Shown in pieces: positions 49,933 to 58,467 of a stretch of DNA of 64,000 bases (within the stretch, counting starts at the first letter, position 1; the number at the start of each line of letters is the position of its first letter). The stretch comes from Frigoribacterium sp. Leaf415 (GTDB lineage Bacteria; Actinomycetota; Actinomycetes; Actinomycetales; Microbacteriaceae), in NCBI RefSeq assembly GCF_001424645.1, contig NZ_LMQR01000001.1, positions 2,678,621 to 2,742,620 of the forward strand, written 5' to 3'. The notes beneath the pieces are model-generated. The model saw only the letters and a list, made by a program, of their open reading frames with translations, had not been told where the DNA came from and ran no database searches. Both the position numbers and the translations under genes were made by a program.

Positions 49933-52900
49933 GAGCCCGCTCCGGCGGCGTCGGATCGCTCGGTTTCGGCTCGCGCCTCGGCCTCGAACCGTGCCACCTG
50001 GACGATGCGCGGCGCCTGGCCCCGACGGACCAGCCGGCCACGACCGGCGGTCATCTGCTCGGCGTAGACCTGCGGCACGATCGGTCCCTCGCTGCGCTCG
50101 CCCGACATGATGAACGACGACCCGCCCGTGTCGCGCAGCGTCTGCAGCGCCGGGTCGTAGAGCGCCCGTGCCGAACCGGCGACCGGCCGGCTGATCAACA
50201 CGTGCAGCCGGAGGTCGCGTGCCGACGGCAGGAACGGCAGCAGCGGCTTGAGCGGCTCGGTGCCACCCGAGGCGACGATGTCGTAGTCGTCGATCACCAC
50301 GACGATGCGGGGCCCGGCGTCGCGGTCGCCGGCCTGGCGCTTGGCGAGCTCGTCGGCGACAGCGACGGCGAGGGCACGGGCGTCCGTGCTCGTCGAGGCA
50401 TGACCACCGAGATAGTCGTCCGGCACCTCGGAGACCAGGTCGCCGCGGAGGTCCATGAGGGCCACGACGAGCTCGTCCGGGGTCGCCCGGTCGACGAAGC
50501 CGCGGACGAGTCCGCGCAGCAGGGTCGACTTCCCGGCCTTCGAGTCGCCGAAGACGAGCAGGTGCTGGTCGGCGCCCGGGTCGAGGGCGACCGGCTGCAT
50601 GGTGTCCTGCCGCAGGCCGAACGGGATGGCCTCGGGCTCGTCCAGCGCGTCGGGCAGCTCGTCCGGCGAGAGCTCGGTGGGCAGCAGGCGGATCGGTGCC
50701 GCCGCGGGGCCGTTCCAGCTCGCCGCCGACCGGCGGGCGAGGGCCTCGAGTGCGTCGCCGACCTCGTCGTCGTCCGTGTCGTCCAGCACCGGCAACGCCA
50801 CCTGGGCGAACAGGTTGTCGTCGGTCAGGGCCCGACCGGCCTGGTCGGCCCGGATGGTCTGGGCCAGCTTGCGACCGATCACCGAGTCCGCCGGGTCGTT
50901 CAGGTGCAGTTCGACCCGGGTGCCGACCAGCGGTTGCTGCGCCATCCGCAGTTCGTTCCACCGCGTCATCCCGAGTACGACGTGCAGGCCGTAGCTGCCG
51001 CCGCGCAGCAGCAGGTCGCCGAACGCCGTCTCGAGCTCGGCGAAGTCACCCCGCAGCTGACCGGTGCCGTCGACGACGAGCACCACGTCGGCCGAGATCA
51101 GCTCGGGCACCTCGCCCGCCGCGTGCAGTCGACGCAGCATGGCGAGCGAGTCGATGCCGTGGTCGCGGAACACGCGCTCCCGGGTCGTCAGCATGGCCGC
51201 CAGTTCTTCGAGCAGGCGCAGGAGGCGGTCCTTGCTCGCACGTGTCGCCACGCCGCCGACGTGCGGGAACCCCTCGATCCGGCCCAGTCCCCCACCCGTG
51301 AGGTCCATGCCGTAGATGCCGACCTCCTGGGGCGTGTGCGTCAGGGCCAGCGAGGCGACGAGAGTACGCAGGAACGTGCTGCGACCGGTCTGTGGCGCCC
51401 CGATCACGGCCACGTGTCCGCCGGCCCGAGCCAGGTCGAGCAGCCACGGGTCCTGCCGCTGGCGCGCCGGGTCGTCGAGCAGTCCCATCGGCACCCGCAG
51501 GCCGCCGGCCTGGTCCGCTCCGACCACCCGCGAGAGCGCGAGCCGGTCGGGCAGGGGCGGCAGCCAGACGGGGTCGACGTCGGTGCCGCCGCCCATCAGG
51601 CGGTCGACGGCCTCGTCGATGACGGCGCGACCGACGTCGGGGCGCGAGAGCTCTTCCTCGCCGCCCTCGTCGTCGCCCCCCGCGATGCCGTTGAAGGTCG
51701 GCAGCAGCAGGGCGGTCGGCCGCGCGTCGTCGCCGGCGAGCGAGCGGGCGGCCTCGGTCGGCAGGGGGCCCGACACGTAGCCCGCGCGGAACCTCCGGTA
51801 CACCGAGGTGTCGACCTTGAGGAAGCCGAACCCGGGGACCGCGGGGAGGTGGAACGCGTCCGGTCGGTCGAGCACGATCGAGCTCTCGGCCTCGGAGAAG
51901 GTCCGCAGGCCGATCCGGTACGAGAGGTAGGTGTCGAGGCCGCGCAGCTTGCCCGCCTCGATGCGTTGGCTCGACAGCAGCAGGTGCACGCCGATCGACC
52001 GTCCGATGCGCCCGATGGTGAGCAGCAGGTCGACGAACTCGGGCTCGGCCGTGAGCAGCTCGCCGAACTCGTCGATCACGACGAAGAGGTGCGGCATCGG
52101 CGGCAGCTCGGGGCGGCCGACGCGCAGCTCGCGGTAGTGGCTGATCGACGACGCCCCGCCGGCGTCGCGCAGCTGCTCCTGACGCCGGACGACCTCGCCC
52201 TGGATGCTGACCCGTGCGCGTTCGGTGAGCTGCGCGTCGTCGGCCAGGTTGTCGATCAACCCGGCGACGTGCGGCAACCCCGCGAACGGAGCGAACGCCG
52301 CGCCTCCTTTGTAGTCGACGAGGACCATGCTGAGGTCGTCGGGCGAGTGCGACAGGGCCAGGCCGAGGACGAGCGTGCGCAGCAGCTCGCTCTTGCCCGA
52401 GCCGGTCGCGCCGATGCAGATGCCGTGCGGGCCCATGCCGAGCTGCGCGGACTCCTTGAGGTCCAGCAGGACCGGCGCCCCGAAGTCGTCGATGCCGATC
52501 GGCACGCGCAGGAAGTCCCGCGGCGAGCGCGGCGTCCAGGCCGTCGCCGGCGTCAGCGTGGTCACGTCGTCGATGCCGAGCAGGTCGGTGATCTCGACGG
52601 CCTGGGCCGAGTCGACCTCGTCCTGCCGGCTGAGGCTGAGTCGCAGGGGGGTGAGCGTGCGGGCGACGGCCTCGAACAGCTGCGGGGTCGTGGCGTCGAT
52701 CGTCGCCGTCTGCACGCGGACCTGGCCGTCCTCCTCGACGCGGGCGTCGGTGACGACCGCCTCGTCGCCCTCGACGGTGATGCGCAGCGTGACGTCGGAC
52801 GGCTCGTGCAGGCGGTCGCTCAGCAGGTGGACGGTCGTCACGCCGAGGTCGGTCAGCGAGAGGTCGGCGTCGGGCACCGGGATGCTCGAGGCGACGTGCC

Positions 52901-53891
52901 CCCAGTCGTCGACGAAGACGACGAGGCGCGATCCCTCGGTGCGCGCCGTCGTGCCGATCGAGCGCTTCGTCGTGGCGGCCTCCTGCGCCCGGTCGCCCAG
53001 CTCGCCGCCGATGACCGAGAGCAACGAGGAGGCGCTGGTCGCGACCCGTCGCGCCGGCACCGGTCCGTCGTACAGCGAGTCGTCCACGGCGTGCGGGACG
53101 AGGTCGAAGCCGCGCCAGTCGTCGGCCGCGCTCTCGGGGAACGCCGCGGCCAGGTGCACGTCGTCGGGCGAGTGCAGGGCGGCGAGCTGGAGGATCATCG
53201 AGCGCGCGACCCGGAGGGCGGACTCGCGGTCGCCCAGCACCGCGACCGACCCGGCCCGGTCGAGGTCGACCGTGATGGGCATGCCCCGGACGGTCGAGAG
53301 GTGCTCGACCACGGACTCGGCCTCGCTGGCCATGATCGGGTCGAAGGGCTGCACGGGGTTCGGGTCCTCGGGGACCGACATCGGGAACCAGGTCAGGTCG
53401 CCCTCGCCGATCCGCACCGAGAGGAAGTCGTCGTGCTGGCGACGGCGTTCCCAGAGTCGCGCGGGGTCGCGCACCAGCTCGAGCAGGGCCGCGGGTTCGG
53501 GGTCGAGCACGGCCGCCGTCGCCCGGACGGCCCGGGCCTTGGTGCGCATGCGCGACCGCAGCCGCTCGAGGAAGTCGAGGTAGCGCTCGCGCTGCAGGCG
53601 TCGCTGCCGCGCCGCGTTGCCCCGCTGGCTGAGGGTGACCGCGAGGCCGCCGACGAGGGCGACGATCAGCAGCACCGCGCCGACCAGCAGGAAGAGCGGG
53701 TTCGAGCTGCCGCGGTAGACGACGATCATGACGACGCTCGAGAGGGCGCCCACGACGGGCAGCAGGGCCTGCACGGGCACACCGCCGACCTTGCCGTCGG
53801 CCAGCTGGGGCGGTGGCGTGATGTCCTCGTGCTCGGCGGGCTGGACGGGTCGCGTGATGCGCGTGGGCCGGTGGACGAGCTTGACGGTCAT
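49929..53891 (-). CDS. eccC: Type VII secretion motor ATPase EccC (FtsK/SpoIIIE family)
   Basis: The 1320-aa protein has two membrane helices (about 42-59 and 65-87) and three FtsK/SpoIIIE ATPase domains. Domain 1 has Walker A GATGSGKSE (494-502) and Walker B LFVVIDEFGE. Domain 2 has a degenerate Walker A GAPQTGRST (831-839) and VVLVVDGTG without the Glu. Domain 3 has GDSKAGKST (1115-1123) and VVVIDDYD. EccC pulls WXG100 substrates through the membrane channel; domain 3 normally binds the substrate signal. It is a fused single chain (EccCa+b). It overlaps both neighbours by 4 bp (ATGA, GTGA). Confidence 0.94.
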   Translation of the reverse strand: MTVKLVHRPTRITRPVQPAEHEDITPPPQLADGKVGGVPVQALLPVVGALSSVVMIVVYRGSSNPLFLLVGAVLLIVALVGGLAVTLSQRGNAARQRRLQRERYLDFLERLRSRMRTKARAVRATAAVLDPEPAALLELVRDPARLWERRRQHDDFLSVRIGEGDLTWFPMSVPEDPNPVQPFDPIMASEAESVVEHLSTVRGMPITVDLDRAGSVAVLGDRESALRVARSMILQLAALHSPDDVHLAAAFPESAADDWRGFDLVPHAVDDSLYDGPVPARRVATSASSLLSVIGGELGDRAQEAATTKRSIGTTARTEGSRLVVFVDDWGHVASSIPVPDADLSLTDLGVTTVHLLSDRLHEPSDVTLRITVEGDEAVVTDARVEEDGQVRVQTATIDATTPQLFEAVARTLTPLRLSLSRQDEVDSAQAVEITDLLGIDDVTTLTPATAWTPRSPRDFLRVPIGIDDFGAPVLLDLKESAQLGMGPHGICIGATGSGKSELLRTLVLGLALSHSPDDLSMVLVDYKGGAAFAPFAGLPHVAGLIDNLADDAQLTERARVSIQGEVVRRQEQLRDAGGASSISHYRELRVGRPELPPMPHLFVVIDEFGELLTAEPEFVDLLLTIGRIGRSIGVHLLLSSQRIEAGKLRGLDTYLSYRIGLRTFSEAESSIVLDRPDAFHLPAVPGFGFLKVDTSVYRRFRAGYVSGPLPTEAARSLAGDDARPTALLLPTFNGIAGGDDEGGEEELSRPDVGRAVIDEAVDRLMGGGTDVDPVWLPPLPDRLALSRVVGADQAGGLRVPMGLLDDPARQRQDPWLLDLARAGGHVAVIGAPQTGRSTFLRTLVASLALTHTPQEVGIYGMDLTGGGLGRIEGFPHVGGVATRASKDRLLRLLEELAAMLTTRERVFRDHGIDSLAMLRRLHAAGEVPELISADVVLVVDGTGQLRGDFAELETAFGDLLLRGGSYGLHVVLGMTRWNELRMAQQPLVGTRVELHLNDPADSVIGRKLAQTIRADQAGRALTDDNLFAQVALPVLDDTDDDEVGDALEALARRSAASWNGPAAAPIRLLPTELSPDELPDALDEPEAIPFGLRQDTMQPVALDPGADQHLLVFGDSKAGKSTLLRGLVRGFVDRATPDELVVALMDLRGDLVSEVPDDYLGGHASTSTDARALAVAVADELAKRQAGDRDAGPRIVVVIDDYDIVASGGTEPLKPLLPFLPSARDLRLHVLISRPVAGSARALYDPALQTLRDTGGSSFIMSGERSEGPIVPQVYAEQMTAGRGRLVRRGQAPRIVQVARFEAEARAETERSDAAGAGS

Positions 53892-54874
53892 CGTCGGGCC
53901 TCCTGGTCGTCGGCGATCGCCGGACGGGCGTCCCGCCCGCGGGCCTGACGGCGCTCCGAGGGGCGGCGCTCCGAGGTGCCGGGGTCGGCCGCGGAGGGGG
54001 CCGGGCCGGGGCCGTCGACGGGCGGGGTGCCCCTCGGGACCGACGGGGCGTCGAGGGGCAGCAGTGCCGCGGCGAGGCGGGCGTAGGCGATCCGGGTGCG
54101 GGTGCCGAGTGCCGCGCTCGACACCGGCCGGCCACCGGAACGGGCCGCGTCGTAGGGCACGCGCACGACGGGCACGGTGGGGTCGTCGCCGACCGTGACG
54201 GGGGCCGCGCGACCGGCGTCGCCGACGTCGACCAGGGCGATGACCACCTCGGGCCGGTCGGGGTGGTCCTTGATCGCCGGCACGAGTGCCGCGGCCTCCT
54301 CGGCGGCGTGGCGGTCGGCGCGGGCGACGATGCAGACCGTCCGGCTCGCCGACACCACGTCGGTGAGGTCGGCGCGCCAGTCGCGCACTCCCCAGTCGGT
54401 CACGACGAGGTCGAAGAACCGACTGATCGGCGTGACCTCGTCGAACCAGCCGGCCGCGGCGGCCACGGCCCGGGACTCGCCCCGGGGGTCGAGCGAGAGG
54501 GCGTACAGGCCCGAGGGCGTGCGGGGCAGGCCGTCGACGGCGTCGACCGACCGACGGGCCGTCCGCCTCCGTGAGCTCGGCGCCGCACTCGAACCGACCG
54601 GCGCACCGGCCTGCCAGAGCATCCCGCGGGGGCCGCGCGACGCGTCCACGCCGAGGACGAGCCCGGGACGGCGCCGGGCGAGCAGGGCAGCGACGTAGCC
54701 GGCGGTCGAGCTCGCCCCGGCTCCGCCCCGCGCCTGCACGAAGCCGATGCGGCGCGACACCGGCAGCGGTCGCCGGACGATCTCGTCGACCGTCGTCACC
54801 TCGTGCACCCGGGCGCTCACGCTGCCGAGCAGGGCGAGCGGCGCCGACCGGACGAACGCGTCGAAGGCGCTCAC
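53888..54874 (-). CDS. MinD-like protein of the ESX locus (degenerate P-loop)
   Basis: The 328-aa protein has a MinD/Ssd-like fold after a 45-residue leader: IGFVQARGGAGASSTAGYVAALLARRRPGLVLGVDASRG, FDLVVTDWGVRDW and TVCIVARADRHAAEEAAALVPAIKD. The Walker A lysine is absent (GGAGASST). The C-terminal 70 residues are Pro/Arg-rich and probably disordered. Such proteins occur in many actinobacterial ESX loci and may place or regulate the machine. Start GTG at 54874 overlaps eccD, stop overlaps eccC, both by 4 bp. Confidence 0.72.
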   Translation of the reverse strand: MSAFDAFVRSAPLALLGSVSARVHEVTTVDEIVRRPLPVSRRIGFVQARGGAGASSTAGYVAALLARRRPGLVLGVDASRGPRGMLWQAGAPVGSSAAPSSRRRTARRSVDAVDGLPRTPSGLYALSLDPRGESRAVAAAAGWFDEVTPISRFFDLVVTDWGVRDWRADLTDVVSASRTVCIVARADRHAAEEAAALVPAIKDHPDRPEVVIALVDVGDAGRAAPVTVGDDPTVPVVRVPYDAARSGGRPVSSAALGTRTRIAYARLAAALLPLDAPSVPRGTPPVDGPGPAPSAADPGTSERRPSERRQARGRDARPAIADDQEARR

Positions 54875-56193
54875 GAGAAGGCCCCGAGCAGGTCGGCGTA
54901 GACGCCGAACACCCCGAGCAGGACGGGCAGCAAGGCCACGACGCCCAGCGCCTCGACGAAGTTGCCCACGCGGCGCAGCGAGGCGCGCTGGTGCGCGACC
55001 GGGTCGACGCCGCCGGCCACGACCGCGACCACGACGCCGGCCGCGAACAGGACGACCACGAGCCACCCGGGAGCGAGCGGTTGCACGAGCAGACCGCCGA
55101 GCAGGCCGATCAGGGCGGCGGCCCAGAGCACCCAGCCCTGGGCGGCGATCGGCAGGGCCCGGGTGCGGGCCGCGACGACGAGCACGACGGCGACCCCGAG
55201 GCCGACCTGCCACAGGTCGGCCGACCCGACGGACGAGACGGCCGTGACGGCCACGGGCCCCGCCACGGCGAAGGTCGACCAGGTCAGGGTGCGGTAGGCG
55301 TCGCCGACCGTCAGCAGCACCTCGTCGCGGCGGCCCCGGCGCCCGTCGACCACCTGGTCGTCGAGACCGGTCAGGCCCGAGGCGCTCATGGCGAACCACG
55401 GCAGCAGACCGCAGACGACGACGGCCAGCACGGCGCCGACGCCCACGGCACCCGCGTCGGCGACGCCGAGCGACCGCAGCACGATCGGCACGGCACCGAG
55501 CACGACGCCGAGGACGCCGCCCCACCACGCGGACCGGGAGCCGAGACCGGCGCCCGCGCCGAGCGCCAGCGCGACCCAGGCGAGCACGATCACGGCGAGC
55601 GCCACGTCGACCGGCGGCAGCTCGAGGGCCGGGACGGCTCCGAGCACGACCGCCAGGGGGGCCGCGCAGCCGAGGGCGACCGAGGTCGCGGCGACGGCGA
55701 GCCAGCGGCCGCCGAAGCGACCGGACACGACGGCGACCACGACGGCGAGTCCGTAGACGATCGTGAGCGTGCCGACGGGATCGACGTCGGACGCCCGGGC
55801 CAGCACCGTCGAGAGGGCCAGCGAGAGCAGGCCGATCGCGACGGCCGCCGTGGCCGTGCGCGACCGTCGCGTCCACAGACCCGGTCGGCTGGCGAGCGAC
55901 TCGGCCAACACGTCGGTGACGTCCGCGACCTCGGGCGGCGGGGGCGCGGCGTCCTCGCGCAGCAGCCGGAGCAGCTCGCCGTCGACGATGCGCTGTTCGG
56001 CGACCGACAGCGAGGTGTCGAGCTGCTCCCCCGTCGAGCGGACGAGCGTCAGCGGGCGAGAGACGGCACCCGGGCGCTCGTCGAGCAGCTCCATCAGCCG
56101 GGGGATCAGACCACCGATCGGCTCGTCGGCGGGCACGACCATCTCGGCCTTGCGCGCCGTGCCGACGATGGTCAGCCGGGTGTAGTCGGTCAT
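54871..56193 (-). CDS. eccD: Type VII secretion membrane channel protein EccD
   Basis: The 440-aa protein has an N-terminal ubiquitin-like YukD domain (1-85: YTRLTIVGTARKAEMVVPADEPIGGLIPRLMEL) and eleven membrane helices from about residue 112 to the end. This is the EccD/YukD layout; two copies per protomer line the ESX pore. The start ATG overlaps the upstream small gene by 4 bp. Confidence 0.9.
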   Translation of the reverse strand: MTDYTRLTIVGTARKAEMVVPADEPIGGLIPRLMELLDERPGAVSRPLTLVRSTGEQLDTSLSVAEQRIVDGELLRLLREDAAPPPPEVADVTDVLAESLASRPGLWTRRSRTATAAVAIGLLSLALSTVLARASDVDPVGTLTIVYGLAVVVAVVSGRFGGRWLAVAATSVALGCAAPLAVVLGAVPALELPPVDVALAVIVLAWVALALGAGAGLGSRSAWWGGVLGVVLGAVPIVLRSLGVADAGAVGVGAVLAVVVCGLLPWFAMSASGLTGLDDQVVDGRRGRRDEVLLTVGDAYRTLTWSTFAVAGPVAVTAVSSVGSADLWQVGLGVAVVLVVAARTRALPIAAQGWVLWAAALIGLLGGLLVQPLAPGWLVVVLFAAGVVVAVVAGGVDPVAHQRASLRRVGNFVEALGVVALLPVLLGVFGVYADLLGAFS

Positions 56194-56519
56194 CGGGGCT
56201 CCGTCGTGGGGGTGGGGTCGGGGACGTCGGTCGACGCGGGAGAAGGCGACGGCGAGCCGGTGACCGGCACCGCGCCTCCTGACCCTCCGGTGGTCTGCGA
56301 CTGGGTCGCGCGCTGGTCGGCCAGCACCGAGAGCACGAAAGAGGTGCCCGCGCAGCCCGCGCAGGCGACCGCCGCGATGACCAGGCTCACGATCAGGCGA
56401 CGCACGTTGTCGTTGACGAGTCGACGCTCGTCGAGTTCGCCGAACAGGAGGGCGGAGACCAGGCGGGCGCGGTGCGTCTTGACGGTCTCGAGCAGGACGA
56501 CGTCGCGGTCCCCGCTCAT
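56190..56519 (-). CDS. EccB-like single-pass anchor (short)
   Basis: The 109-aa protein resembles only the N-terminus of EccB: a cytoplasmic stretch HRARLVSALLFGELDERRLVNDNVRRL and one membrane helix (about 41-66, LIVSLVIAAVACAGCAGTSFVLSVLA). It ends with a Ser/Thr/Pro-rich tail outside the cell. Full EccB has a further 400-residue periplasmic domain, absent here. It sits between the FHA and eccD genes with 4-bp overlaps on both sides. Naming it EccB-like rests on pattern and position. Confidence 0.6.
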   Translation of the reverse strand: MSGDRDVVLLETVKTHRARLVSALLFGELDERRLVNDNVRRLIVSLVIAAVACAGCAGTSFVLSVLADQRATQSQTTGGSGGAVPVTGSPSPSPASTDVPDPTPTTEPR

Positions 56520-57523
56520 GCGTCCACCACCCCCGACGGCTGCACGGTGAGGGTCCGTTCGCCGAGCTCGACGACGTATCCCGGTGCGGCCGGCCCGCGC
56601 AGGCCCGCCACGAGCGGTTGGCGCGTGCCGTCCGGCGCCACGAGGGACGAGCCGTTGGTCGACCCGAGGTCGGTGACCCACAGCACGGCGCCCTCCCACG
56701 CGAAGAGGGCGTGGGTCTTGGTGAGGCTGCGGGCGAGGTCCGCCCAGGCGAAGACCGGGTGCTCCTCGCCCTCGCGGTTGACCGGGGCGCGGCCGATCAG
56801 CAGGGTCGACTCGAGGTCGAGGCGTTCGCCGCTGTCGAGCTCGAGGACGATCGACGGCGCGGCGGTCGCGGGGCGGCCCTGGCCGGTGCGCCCGAAGGTG
56901 TTCTCGTCGGGCCGTCCCGCGGCGTCGAGCGGGTCGGTCGGGTGGGGCGGCAGCGGAGCGGAGGCCGCGGCGGGCAGGGCAGGCCTCTGCACGAGCGGCG
57001 GCGACGACGTCATGGGATCGCGGCCGCGCCGCAGGTCGACCGTCACCGCCTGACGACGGATGCTGAAGCGCCCGCGCCGGTCGACCCTCAGCACGGCCGG
57101 CGGGCGACCGGTCAGGTCGTCCACGGTGCGCAACGAGAGGAGCAGTCGGCCCACCGAGCGACCGCCGCGCACGTAGAGCACGACGTCGAGCGCCACGAAG
57201 GCCAGGGCGACGACGACGACCGCGACCTCGACGGGGACGGGGACGAGCGCCGCGCCGGCCGTGGCGGACGAGGCGCCCGTGGCCACGCCGACGACGAGGA
57301 CACCGAGCAGGAGGAGGGGCACTCCCCAGTCGATGGCGACCGCGCTGCGACGCCTCGACGGGGTCGCCGTCTGCACGCCCGCGAGCAGACCCGAGTAGGT
57401 GCCGATGGCGCTGCCGGTGGCCGCCGAGACGATCCGTACGCCGCACCAGAAGCACCACGTCGCGCCCGAGCCGAGCGGCTGACCACAGCGCCCGCAGCTT
57501 CGCGCGCCCACCAGTGCGCCCAC
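56516..57523 (-). CDS. FHA domain membrane protein with zinc ribbon, ESX locus
   Basis: The 335-aa protein starts with a zinc ribbon (CGRCGQPLGSGATWCFWCG). Two membrane helices of an RDD-like region follow (about 60-125). The C-terminal FHA domain (about 235-335) has LLIGRAP, SLTKTHALF and DLGSTNGSSL, the phosphothreonine-binding residues. FHA proteins couple Ser/Thr kinase signals to ESX machines. GTG at 57523 is chosen because GAGAGG stands 7 nt upstream and the frame above is Gly/Ser-rich without homology; ATGs at 57697 and 57745 are alternatives. First gene of the minus-strand operon. Confidence 0.75.
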   Translation of the reverse strand: MGALVGARSCGRCGQPLGSGATWCFWCGVRIVSAATGSAIGTYSGLLAGVQTATPSRRRSAVAIDWGVPLLLLGVLVVGVATGASSATAGAALVPVPVEVAVVVVALAFVALDVVLYVRGGRSVGRLLLSLRTVDDLTGRPPAVLRVDRRGRFSIRRQAVTVDLRRGRDPMTSSPPLVQRPALPAAASAPLPPHPTDPLDAAGRPDENTFGRTGQGRPATAAPSIVLELDSGERLDLESTLLIGRAPVNREGEEHPVFAWADLARSLTKTHALFAWEGAVLWVTDLGSTNGSSLVAPDGTRQPLVAGLRGPAAPGYVVELGERTLTVQPSGVVDA

Positions 57524-57795
57524 GCTTCCGCCTCTCGCCTGCGGGGTTCCGGACCAGGTCGTCGTGGCCGACGAAGAGCGACCGTCCGCGTCCCCGGAGC
57601 GCACGATCGGCCCCAGGCTAGCCGACCCCGTGTCCCCCGGTGAGACACCCGTTCCGGGGTCGACACCCCCCTGTCCCCCGCCCCGGTCCCCCGACATGTA
57701 CCCCGCGAACGGGTGGCGATCGAAACGGAATCGTGATTTCCTCATGAGTCGACCCGTGACGGGTCGCCATCAGATCGAAGCAAGGGGAGAACGAC
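57524..57795. other. Divergent control region of the two ESX operons
   Basis: This 272-bp gap separates the machine operon from the substrate operon. It includes a C-rich stretch (57640-57695) and an AT-richer part (57719-57750) with the quasi-palindrome GGAATCGTGATTTCC at 57727-57741, about 55 bp before the first WXG100 gene; a regulated promoter is likely there. If the FHA gene starts at an upstream ATG, half of this gap is coding. Confidence 0.45.
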
Positions 57796-58137
57796 ATGAT
57801 GAAGTTCGCCATGGGGAGCGAGACCCTCACGCAACTGAGCCAGAAGACGAGCGGGGCCGGCGACGACCTCGGTGCGCTCGTCCGCCAGCTCGCCGACGCG
57901 GCCGCGCCGCTCGAAGGCCGCTTCAACGGAGCCGGCCGCGCCGCCTTCGACCGGTTCAAGGGCGAGGTCGACGGCATCTCCGTCGAGCTCAACGCCGCCC
58001 TGTCGTCGGTGCTGACCGGCATCACGGGCCAGAACCGTGCCTTCGTCGAGGGTGAGCAGCAGATCGCCGACGAGACCACCTCGGCCCAGTCCGGTGCCGG
58101 ATTCGAGAGCGCCCGCTTCGGCGGATCGCGCGCATAA
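57796..58137 (+). CDS. WXG100-size ESX substrate 1
   Basis: The 113-aa helical protein fits an Esx protein: two long amphipathic helices around a turn GRFNGAGRAAFDRFK, where the classic W-x-G is F-N-G. A C-terminal tail FESARFGG may be part of the export signal. Esx proteins are exported as helical hairpin dimers with a partner, here probably the next gene (12-bp gap). Strong Shine-Dalgarno GGGGAGA precedes ATG at 57796; a second ATG follows at once. First gene of the substrate operon. Confidence 0.82.
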   Translation: MMKFAMGSETLTQLSQKTSGAGDDLGALVRQLADAAAPLEGRFNGAGRAAFDRFKGEVDGISVELNAALSSVLTGITGQNRAFVEGEQQIADETTSAQSGAGFESARFGGSRA

Positions 58138-58149
58138 GGGGGAACGACC

Positions 58150-58458
58150 ATGGCCAACGCAACCGACCGCCGCGACTTCGACCTCGGAGCCTCGGGCAAT
58201 GCCCAGGACAACTTCAACGCCGTCGCGAGCCGCCTCGAGGCGCTCATCACGCAGCGCGACTCCGACGTCAAGACCGCCATGGCGGACTACCAGGCCGACG
58301 GCTCCAGCGAGGAGTACGCGGGCAAGGAGCAGCGCTGGAACCGCGTCGCCACCGAGGTGCGCACGATCATCAACACCCTCCGCCAGTCGCTCGCGTCGAA
58401 CGACGAGTCGGCCCAGACCGCCATGCAGCGGGCCAAGGCCGCCGTCGACGGCATCTAG
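58150..58458 (+). CDS. WXG100-size ESX substrate 2 (pore-forming ESAT-6 family type)
   Basis: The 102-aa all-helical protein has NAQDNFNAVASRLEALITQRDSDVKTAMADYQADGSSEEYAGKEQRWNRVATEVRTIINTLRQSL. The turn contains YQADGSSEEY, not WxG, as in the ESAT-6-like group often annotated as pore-forming. It is probably the heterodimer partner of the protein encoded just upstream. GGGGGAACG-type Shine-Dalgarno at 58138-58146. Confidence 0.82.
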   Translation: MANATDRRDFDLGASGNAQDNFNAVASRLEALITQRDSDVKTAMADYQADGSSEEYAGKEQRWNRVATEVRTIINTLRQSLASNDESAQTAMQRAKAAVDGI

Positions 58459-58467
58459 GCCACGCCC

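Noticed and set aside
50202..53948. A 1248-codon open frame on the plus strand, opposite eccC
   Set aside because: It is antisense to a clearly recognised protein and its translation is rich in R, G, V, H and D without domain patterns; such long antisense frames are expected at this GC content.
57524..57745. Upstream ATG starts (57697, 57745) for the FHA protein
   Set aside because: They add a Gly/Ser-rich tail without homology and would run into the promoter region of the Esx genes; GTG at 57523 has a ribosome site.
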